From positions 1-8,775 of the forward strand of contig DALTWR010000023.1 in the NCBI GenBank assembly GCA_029986975.1: 8,775 bases of DNA, read 5' to 3'. Shown one piece after another: positions 1 to 5,469 of the stretch (within the stretch, counting starts at the first letter, position 1; the number at the start of each line of letters is the position of its first letter). Origin of the DNA: Methanocorpusculum sp. (lineage in GTDB: Archaea; Halobacteriota; Methanomicrobia; Methanomicrobiales; Methanocorpusculaceae). A model generated the notes under the pieces. It had not been told where the DNA came from. It saw only the letters and a list, made by a program, of their open reading frames with translations, and did not search any database. Position numbers and translations under genes: made by a program.

Positions 1-67
1 GACCGAAGGGCATGCGGCTTGCGTTTCTCGATTTGCGAAGATTTGCGGTTTCTGTGGCAATACACAC
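1..67. other. Unassigned edge sequence
   Basis: This short edge stretch gives no recognisable product. All three plus-strand frames are open from the edge (stops at 94-96, 116-118 and 144-146). On the minus strand an ATG at 13-11 opens a frame of only four codons before the edge. A near-perfect tandem 10-base repeat (GATTTGCG at 30-37 and 40-47) is visible. It could be the end of a plus-strand gene or the start of a minus-strand gene lying mostly outside the window; I cannot decide. Confidence 0.3.
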
Positions 68-124
68 CGAAAAAACAAAAATCCCTATATCAGTGAAGGG
101 GCTGAAAGTTACCCTTAAAAATAA
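68..124 (-). terminator. Probable terminator after moaB
   Basis: On the minus strand, just past the moaB stop codon, there is a short T-rich stretch. A weak 5-bp stem follows (AAGGG at 96-100 pairing with CCCTT at 112-116), and then a strong T tract read from the A run at 70-81 (TTTTTGTTTTTT). Archaeal termination depends mainly on such T tracts, so this is a reasonable end for the moa transcript. The stem is weak and its placement is uncertain. Confidence 0.45.
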
Positions 125-125
125 G

Positions 126-614
126 TTATTGTCCGGCATGCGTTAAGATATGCCGAATCTCCGGAATAATAATTTCTTCAGCTGCAAGTTTTACTGCATT
201 CGGAGACCCCGGAATACAAAACACAGCACGTCCTTTAACAATTCCCGCAGAAGCGCGGGATAATATCACCGCATTTTTGACCTGCTCATAACTTTTCATA
301 CGGAAAAGTTCTCCGAACCCGTCCATAGTTTTTTCAAACAGCGGGGAAACCGCTTCAATCGTGCAGTCATCGTGCGTAAGTCCGGTGCCGCCGTTTACGA
401 CAATACAGTTTGCAGAAAGCAGCGCATTTTCTACAGCAGAACGGATTTCAGCTTCATCATCCTTTACAATAACCGGTTCTGACACATCCATTTCAGCCGC
501 ATGAAATGCATCACAGAGAATTTTTCCGGATAAATCGGTTTTTTCCGTACGGGTAGTAGAAACCGTAATCACCGCTGCTTTTACGGCGACTGGAAGATGA
601 TGCTCATGCGGCAT
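126..614 (-). CDS. moaB: Molybdopterin adenylyltransferase, MoaB/MogA family
   Basis: A 162-residue cytoplasmic protein of the MoaB/MogA fold. Members of this family bind molybdopterin, and the active ones adenylylate it so that MoeA can insert molybdate or tungstate. Visible motifs are the STTR..TDLSGK segment near the N-terminus (residues 19-31), the GGTG pterin-binding loop at 75-78 followed by HDDCTIE, a DGFGELFR helix near 98-105 and the PGSPNAV loop at 135-141. Length matches the family. The ATG at 614 lies inside the last codons of moeA, an 11-base overlap. It is supported by a Shine-Dalgarno-like AAGGTGAT at 619-626, so translation is probably coupled to moeA. It is the last gene of the minus-strand cofactor operon. 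MoaB and MogA cannot be told apart with certainty by eye; archaea usually carry the MoaB form for this step. Confidence 0.9.
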   Translation of the reverse strand: MPHEHHLPVAVKAAVITVSTTRTEKTDLSGKILCDAFHAAEMDVSEPVIVKDDEAEIRSAVENALLSANCIVVNGGTGLTHDDCTIEAVSPLFEKTMDGFGELFRMKSYEQVKNAVILSRASAGIVKGRAVFCIPGSPNAVKLAAEEIIIPEIRHILTHAGQ

Positions 615-2046
615 TTAAATCACCTTCTGCAAAAGCTTTCAGCAGAATCGTCTGCGGGTCTGACGGCTTATTCATCAGAAGATATGAGCCGTCTTCAAGA
701 GGAACAGATACAAATCCGTCATCTGCAGAGTCAGAAATTACCCCGTGACAGAGTCCTTTCTGCAGTTCGGAAGTTCCTGCATTTCCAAAGCGGACAAAGT
801 ATCCGCACCTTGCAGCTGCGGCGGTCAGTTTTTCTGCACCTTCAGTACAGACACCGCCGAGGAGAAGTGTTCGCTCAAGGTCTTCTAACGGGACATTTAA
901 TGTCGCTTCAACTTTTTGTCCGGCAGGAATTTCTGCAGCGCCGCGGGGAATAGAAAGATAGGCATTTGCACGGATTCCGTTCATCTGCATACTTGATGAA
1001 CGAATCTGCGGCAGAGCAACCAGCTTACCCGAAACACTGCCGACAGCAGCGAACTGGAACTCATCAAGAGCGGCATCCGATGGAATTACAGCCCCAGCTT
1101 CAACAACAACCTTCGGCGTCTGCGGTCCTTTAAAACCCCATCCTTCAAGAAGTTCGCGGACAAACATCCGAAGGGTAGTCTGAGCTGATAACGGATAGCC
1201 CGGCATACCAATGACCGGTTTTCCGCTGATACTCCCAAGCATCGACGGTTTTGCCGGTTTCATGAAAACGCCATGGAAAATGATACGCCCCATATCCTCA
1301 ATGACTGACGAGGTGTAATCATGCGAACCCATGGATGAACCTGCAGAAAGGAGAACAAGGTCGTTTTCAGAAACTGCTTTCTCAAGAGCCGCACGAATGG
1401 CTTTCGGGTCGTCTGCTACCGGCGGATAGCGGATAACATCAACACCGAACTCACGAAGATAGGCTTCGGTCATAACCGTGTTGCTTTCCACAACCTCTCC
1501 GGGTTTCGGCTCGATTCCCGGCTCAATGAGTTCAGTCCCTGTAGGAATAACACCAACAGAAACAGAACGAACAGCAACTTCAGTTATACCGTATCCGGCA
1601 ACAGCCCCAATATCAAATGAACGAAGTTTTGCGCCGGCAGGAAGAACAAGACCGCCTTTTCTGATATCTTCTGCGGTAAGACGGACATTGCGTCCTGCCT
1701 TTATCGGAGAACGGATGGTTATTTCTGACGGTTGTTCGCCGGTAAACTCGGTATCTTCAACCATGATAACCGCGTCAAACTGCGGGCGTACAACTTCGCC
1801 GGTATTTACCCGGTCAAACTGAGTAAGTGTCAGCGGATGGGTTTCTGATGCGGTTTCAGTTTCCTTTGCAGAAACAGCAAATCCATCCATTGCTGATACC
1901 GGTGCCGGAGGAACATTATATCCTGCATATATTGGTTCTGCAAGAACGTGCCCTACAGCATCTATGAGGTTTACCCTGCGGACAGTAAATGACGGGGGCA
2001 CCATGCGGACATGAGAAAGTGCCTCGGAAAAGGGTATTTTTTGCAT
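604..2046 (-). CDS. moeA: Molybdopterin molybdenumtransferase MoeA with short C-terminal extension
   Basis: A 480-residue protein that inserts molybdate (or tungstate) into adenylylated molybdopterin. The catalytic part covers about residues 1-388. It shows SAMDGFAV at 51-58 with the conserved Asp54, the PTGTELIEPG strand near 168-177, the GSSMGSHD loop at 236-243, MKPAKPS at 262-268 and MPGYPLSA at 281-288, the family's PGNP-type loop. Residues about 390-480 go beyond the usual MoeA length of roughly 400. They resemble the start of the periplasmic-binding-protein-like domain that many archaeal MoeA proteins carry, but that domain is normally much longer, so it looks cut short. The ATG at 2046 has no clear Shine-Dalgarno sequence. 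An AT-rich stretch 22-32 bases upstream could be a separate promoter. moaC lies 74 bases upstream and moaB overlaps the 3' end. Confidence 0.93.
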   Translation of the reverse strand: MQKIPFSEALSHVRMVPPSFTVRRVNLIDAVGHVLAEPIYAGYNVPPAPVSAMDGFAVSAKETETASETHPLTLTQFDRVNTGEVVRPQFDAVIMVEDTEFTGEQPSEITIRSPIKAGRNVRLTAEDIRKGGLVLPAGAKLRSFDIGAVAGYGITEVAVRSVSVGVIPTGTELIEPGIEPKPGEVVESNTVMTEAYLREFGVDVIRYPPVADDPKAIRAALEKAVSENDLVLLSAGSSMGSHDYTSSVIEDMGRIIFHGVFMKPAKPSMLGSISGKPVIGMPGYPLSAQTTLRMFVRELLEGWGFKGPQTPKVVVEAGAVIPSDAALDEFQFAAVGSVSGKLVALPQIRSSSMQMNGIRANAYLSIPRGAAEIPAGQKVEATLNVPLEDLERTLLLGGVCTEGAEKLTAAAARCGYFVRFGNAGTSELQKGLCHGVISDSADDGFVSVPLEDGSYLLMNKPSDPQTILLKAFAEGDLNAA

Positions 2047-2110
2047 AACAGTATTTGTCCTGTATGCTAATAATAATTGTTAGTCCAATGAATAGGAAGA
2101 GATATTGAGG

Positions 2111-2136
2111 TGCTGAATCCTTACGCAGAATCAGCA
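2111..2136 (-). repeat. Imperfect inverted repeat over the moaC stop codon
   Basis: Nine-base arms (2111-2119 and 2128-2136) match at eight positions around an 8-base loop that contains the moaC stop codon. No T tract follows on the minus strand, so it is not a typical terminator. It may be an RNA stem at the moaC-moeA junction, for example a processing or stability element. Confidence 0.35.
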
Positions 2137-2603
2137 GTTCCTTTCAGTTTTTCAATCACATGAACATCTTCAATTCTGGTTACCGGATACTGACCGTGCT
2201 CATCTTTTTCTGCGGACTTAACCATATCCCAGATAGTATCAAGTGCAATTAAAACTCCGGTAATCGCTTCCATCTCAATGCCGGTTTTCCCGTACGTTTT
2301 TACCCGGCATACCGCTTCAATGTATGAATCAGTCTGAGTAAACGAGATATTCACTCCGCCTACCGGAATCGGATGACACATCGGAACAAGCGCCCATGTC
2401 TGTTTAACCGCCATAGTACCTGCAACCTGAGCCGTTGCAAGCACATTGCCTTTTACAACCGTACCTTCAGCGATTGCCTTCAGCGTACTCGGGCGAAGAT
2501 AAATCTTTCCCGATGCTGCTGCCTCACGTGAAACATCGGGCTTTTCCGTTACATCGACCATGTAAACTTCGTTTTTGTCATTAATGTGTGTAAATACCGG
2601 CAT
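2121..2603 (-). CDS. moaC: Cyclic pyranopterin monophosphate synthase MoaC
   Basis: A 160-residue protein that converts the 3',8-cyclo-dihydro-GTP product of MoaA into cyclic pyranopterin monophosphate; the family forms hexamers in the cytoplasm. It is recognisable throughout: MVDVTEK at 15-21, the ATAQVAGTMAVKQT segment, LVPMCHPIP at 72-80, KTGIEMEA at 106-113 and DMVKSAEKDEHG at 126-137, which contains the catalytic Asp/Lys pair (Asp126, Lys129). I chose the ATG at 2603 because MPVFTHI matches the usual N-terminus and the codon shares its A with the moaE stop in a TGATG junction. A GTG four codons upstream (2615) is possible, but the AAGGAG at 2617-2622 lies only one base from it. From the ATG that AAGGAG is 13 bases away, rather far, so coupling to moaE termination is likely. 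Confidence 0.95.
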   Translation of the reverse strand: MPVFTHINDKNEVYMVDVTEKPDVSREAAASGKIYLRPSTLKAIAEGTVVKGNVLATAQVAGTMAVKQTWALVPMCHPIPVGGVNISFTQTDSYIEAVCRVKTYGKTGIEMEAITGVLIALDTIWDMVKSAEKDEHGQYPVTRIEDVHVIEKLKGTADSA

Positions 2604-3013
2604 CAGTGAACCCACTCTCCTTGTTTTCCGTTTGATAAAACTTCCTTTTTCCAGATAGGAACTTTCTCTTTGATTTTCTCAATAACAAACCGTGAAGCAT
2701 CATACGCCTCACCGCGATGTGCTGCACAGATTATAGTAACCACTATCACATCCCCTACTGAAAGATAGCCGTAGCGGTGAACAATATGCACAGAACGCAC
2801 GCCGAACTTTTTTTCTGCCTCACAGGCAATATCAGCAAGGTCTTTTTCAGCAGCAGGAACAAATGCTTCGATTTCAAGACCGGAAAGCGAATCTGCATCA
2901 TTTCTCACGGTCCCTACAAAAACAAGCTGTGCACCGTCAGCATCATCGCGAGTCTCTATAAGAAGACGGGAAATATCAATATCCTCTTTTTGAAGCCGAA
3001 GAATATCAGTCAT
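2603..3013 (-). CDS. moaE: Molybdopterin synthase large (catalytic) subunit MoaE
   Basis: A 136-residue protein. With thiocarboxylated MoaD, the family transfers two sulfurs to cyclic pyranopterin monophosphate to make molybdopterin. Diagnostic segments are GAQLVFVGTVRND at 27-39, HRYGYLSVGD at 79-88, the AHRGEAYDA region and VPIWKKE at 118-124, whose first Lys (122) corresponds to the catalytic lysine after the conserved Trp. The C-terminal GEWVH is also typical. The frame stays open to a possible start at 3067, but the ATG at 3013 is preferred. It has a strong GGAGG at 3019-3023 five bases upstream and gives the normal family length. It overlaps the 3' end of moaA by 8 bases and ends in TGATG with moaC. 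The small subunit gene moaD is not in the window. Confidence 0.94.
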   Translation of the reverse strand: MTDILRLQKEDIDISRLLIETRDDADGAQLVFVGTVRNDADSLSGLEIEAFVPAAEKDLADIACEAEKKFGVRSVHIVHRYGYLSVGDVIVVTIICAAHRGEAYDASRFVIEKIKEKVPIWKKEVLSNGKQGEWVH

Positions 3014-3959
3014 TTTTTCCTCCGAAGTACGGACTCCGGTTTTGTACTGCATGTCTAATGGCTTCAATTAATGCATCGCCTTTAAGACCTTTAATAGACA
3101 CCTCGTTTCCGGTACGCAGAAGACAGGGTTTTAACAGCCCGTCTGATGTGATGCGCAGACGGTTGCAGTTTGCACAAAACTCCGCATTATGCATAGGGCG
3201 GACAATTTCTACCACCGCACCGTTGAGATTATACTTATGGCGGTGATGCATTCTGCGGGTCGTAATAGTTTCTGCTTCACGCTTGAAGCGTTCCTCAAGA
3301 TTTCTTGCAAAGTCAGCATTGGAATGGACTGATTCATCTGCTTTATCAGCCCATCCGTTCATATCCATGAGTTCAATAAACTGCAGAATTAACTCATCGC
3401 GTCCGCGGACGAATGCAAGAAAATCATCAATCTCATCATCATTGATGCCGGGAAGAAGAACAGTGTTGATTTTCACCGGCGTAAGACCAGCAGATACTGC
3501 TGCTTCAATTCCTTCCAGAACGTCAGAGAGAACATCTGAACCGGTAATCTGAGCATACCGTTCCCGCTTCAGCGAGTCAAGACTGACATTTACGCGGGTA
3601 AGACCTGCTGCTTTTAATTTCGGCGCAAGTTCTTTCAGTTTTGTTCCATTCGTCGTAAGAGAAACATTAACGCCTTTGGGAATAGAAGAAATAATATCAG
3701 CAAGGTCTTTTCTGAGGGTCGGCTCCCCGCCGGTGATTTTAAGCGTCTTTACGCCAAGACTCTGCAGAACAGAAACAACTTCAATGATTTCTTCTTTGGA
3801 TAACCCATCCTGCTTTTTACTGCGGGTGCAGCCGTTGATGGATTCTCCTTCCGAGTGGCAGTAGCAGCAGTGAAGATTACATTCGCTGTTTAATGCAAGC
3901 CGGACATCTGTTATACGGCGTCCGAATGTATCAGTCATTACCTCTGCTGCATCTGTCAT
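3006..3959 (-). CDS. moaA: GTP 3',8-cyclase MoaA (radical SAM)
   Basis: A 317-residue radical-SAM enzyme that starts molybdopterin synthesis by converting GTP to 3',8-cyclo-dihydro-GTP. The N-terminal cluster motif is CNLHCCYC, with ligands Cys27, Cys31 and Cys34. The SAM-binding GGEP follows at 77-80. The substrate-binding second cluster is formed by Cys262, Cys265 and Cys279 in FCANCNRLR...KPCL. The conserved Gly-Gly near the C-terminus is at 313-314 but is followed by Lys-Asn-Asp instead of ending the protein. The ATG at 3959 has no Shine-Dalgarno sequence and may be nearly leaderless. A second ATG at 3938 would give the more usual short N-terminus (MTDTFGRRITDVR), but its GAGGT is only one base away. 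This is the first gene of the cofactor operon; moaE starts inside its end. Confidence 0.96.
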   Translation of the reverse strand: MTDAAEVMTDTFGRRITDVRLALNSECNLHCCYCHSEGESINGCTRSKKQDGLSKEEIIEVVSVLQSLGVKTLKITGGEPTLRKDLADIISSIPKGVNVSLTTNGTKLKELAPKLKAAGLTRVNVSLDSLKRERYAQITGSDVLSDVLEGIEAAVSAGLTPVKINTVLLPGINDDEIDDFLAFVRGRDELILQFIELMDMNGWADKADESVHSNADFARNLEERFKREAETITTRRMHHRHKYNLNGAVVEIVRPMHNAEFCANCNRLRITSDGLLKPCLLRTGNEVSIKGLKGDALIEAIRHAVQNRSPYFGGKND

Positions 3960-3989
3960 GAGTTATAAGTATATGTTTATTTTCAGCGG

Positions 3990-4010
3990 TTTATTAATCC
4001 TGTTTTAAAA
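3990..4010 (-). promoter_or_regulatory. Candidate moaA promoter
   Basis: Upstream of moaA on the minus strand are two TATA-like elements, TTAATAAA at 3990-3997 and TTTTAAAA at 4003-4010. The nearer would give a very short leader and the farther a leader of about 20 bases. The choice between them is not settled by sequence alone. Confidence 0.35.
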
Positions 4011-4129
4011 AGTCAAAAAACCCACCTGTAATAACCAAACTATCTGAAATTTCTCTGAAGAGCGCATATCAGAAAAACTAAAATCATCTTTCCATTGAGT
4101 GAACAGAACTGATGTTTAAAAAAAGCAAT
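4011..4129. other. AT-rich intergenic stretch between fdhB and moaA
   Basis: This stretch lies between the fdhB terminator and the candidate moaA promoter. I see no gene, RNA gene or convincing repeat in it. It is AT-rich and would be transcribed only by readthrough from fdhAB. Confidence 0.4.
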
Positions 4130-4130
4130 C

Positions 4131-4160
4131 AAAAAAAAGAAGAGTGAGGTTAAACTCTTC
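4131..4160 (-). terminator. Intrinsic-type terminator of fdhAB
   Basis: On the minus strand, about 55 bases past the fdhB stop, a perfect 7-bp stem (GAAGAGT/ACTCTTC, arms at 4139-4145 and 4154-4160, 8-base loop) runs directly into eight T residues (4131-4138). A second T run follows at about 4119-4125. It separates fdhAB from the downstream co-directional moa genes, although readthrough is possible. Confidence 0.75.
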
Positions 4161-4214
4161 TGCCATATTACTATGGTTCTTATTAAGTATGTCTGAGACG
4201 AAATCGCGAGAGAC

Positions 4215-5468
4215 TTACTGCTGCTCGCCGAAGACGTTTTCGTAGATCATGTCGGAACCAGTTGCTGCAAGTCTTGCACGCTCGTCTGCTTCCTCTGCGA
4301 ATCCGAGAACCGGAAGCTCCATGTCAACACCCGGCTTGTGACCGAACATCTTTTCGAGTTCGACCTGCTGAGCGTGCATAAAGAGCGAGTTCGGAATGTT
4401 CATCGGACAAACATCACTGCACTGTCCGCAGTTGATACAGGAGTCAGCAATGTGTGCGAATCTGATCATCTGGAACATGAAGTCCGGCGGGATAACTCCC
4501 GGCTTTACTAAGTGCGGCTTCTTGGTAGAACACTCAACACAGTAGCAGATCGGACAGTTCTCGATACAGCCGTAACATTTGATACAGCGGGACGTCTCGC
4601 GCATGATAAGCTGTAAGCGTTCAGTGCCTTCGCCGAGTTCAGCGAACTGCTTTTCCTGACCTTTCTTACCCATCTTAATCATGACGTTTTCAATCTTGCC
4701 GCGAATCTCAAGTCCTTTTGCTTCCGGTGCACATGCTTCAATAACGCCTGCATCTACAGCTGCGCTAAAGATTGATGCACCCTTGTCAGTGCAGACTTCA
4801 ACGAAGGTTGCCTTTCCTGCTTTCGGACCAATGACACCCCAGTTTCCGCATGCGAGATCGCACTGGCGCGGAATCTTGGTTTCACAGCGCTGACAGTTAA
4901 GTCTGCGTCCGAGACCTTCTGCTTCAAGATCATCAATCTTGATACCTTTGGTCTGAACTTCGCCTTTCTCATCTTTGTATTCGATGATGAACTGTCCCTT
5001 GTCGATTTCTTCCTTGATTACATCGTCCGGGTTTACGCCGTACTTGGTTGCAATCATTTCACGTGCAGTTACCGGGTTTACAGAACCGCCGCAGTTTAAA
5101 CCGATGAGGACAAGGTTGTCCATGTTAATCTGGTTACGCTTTGCAAGTTCAAATGCTGCCTTTGCATCGCAGCCCTTACAGGTAATTGCAACCTTAATGT
5201 CTTTTGCACCGTTTAAGTACTTCTTGATGAGTTTCGGAAGAAGGAGAGTTCCGCAGTGGAGAGAACCTGCACAGGAGTCGATCTCTGCCGGGTCAGTGAT
5301 GAATACAGGAACTGCATCATAGATATCTGCACCCTTTCTGACAGTTAAGACCATGTCAACAATCTTCTTCTCAAGTAAGAACTTCAGGATAGAAGAAACT
5401 GCACCGCCGCATTCGCCGTTAATTCCGCACTTGCTCCATGCGTAGAACATATCGCCTTTTGCTGCCAT
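4215..5468 (-). CDS. fdhB: Formate dehydrogenase beta subunit, F420-reducing
   Basis: A 417-residue iron-sulfur flavoprotein of the coenzyme F420 hydrogenase/dehydrogenase beta-subunit family. In methanogen formate dehydrogenase this subunit takes electrons from FdhA and reduces coenzyme F420. Visible features are an N-terminal FrhB/FdhB-type domain (YAWSKCG..GECGGAVS near 9-26), a cysteine group in the middle (Cys192, 195, 203, 207) and two ferredoxin-type clusters near the C-terminus. Their ligands are Cys295/298/301/305 and Cys344/347/350/354. The ATG at 5468 is preferred over an upstream in-frame start at 5507. It begins the familiar MAAKGDMFYAW and has GGGAGGT at 5476-5482 seven bases upstream. 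The gene starts one base after the fdhA stop. Five of its first six lysines use AAG, consistent with high expression. No signal peptide or membrane segment is seen. Confidence 0.95.
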   Translation of the reverse strand: MAAKGDMFYAWSKCGINGECGGAVSSILKFLLEKKIVDMVLTVRKGADIYDAVPVFITDPAEIDSCAGSLHCGTLLLPKLIKKYLNGAKDIKVAITCKGCDAKAAFELAKRNQINMDNLVLIGLNCGGSVNPVTAREMIATKYGVNPDDVIKEEIDKGQFIIEYKDEKGEVQTKGIKIDDLEAEGLGRRLNCQRCETKIPRQCDLACGNWGVIGPKAGKATFVEVCTDKGASIFSAAVDAGVIEACAPEAKGLEIRGKIENVMIKMGKKGQEKQFAELGEGTERLQLIMRETSRCIKCYGCIENCPICYCVECSTKKPHLVKPGVIPPDFMFQMIRFAHIADSCINCGQCSDVCPMNIPNSLFMHAQQVELEKMFGHKPGVDMELPVLGFAEEADERARLAATGSDMIYENVFGEQQ

Positions 5469-5469
5469 T

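Noticed and set aside
2..118. Short CxxC-containing frame (CGFCGNTH) at the left edge
   Set aside because: It is only 38 codons with no visible start, and competing frames are equally open. There is too little to call a gene.
597..953. Plus-strand frame opposite moeA, and similar frames at 1478-1822, 2777-3058, 3283-3552 and 4975-5322
   Set aside because: All are antisense shadows of well-supported minus-strand genes, with low-complexity or unrecognisable products.
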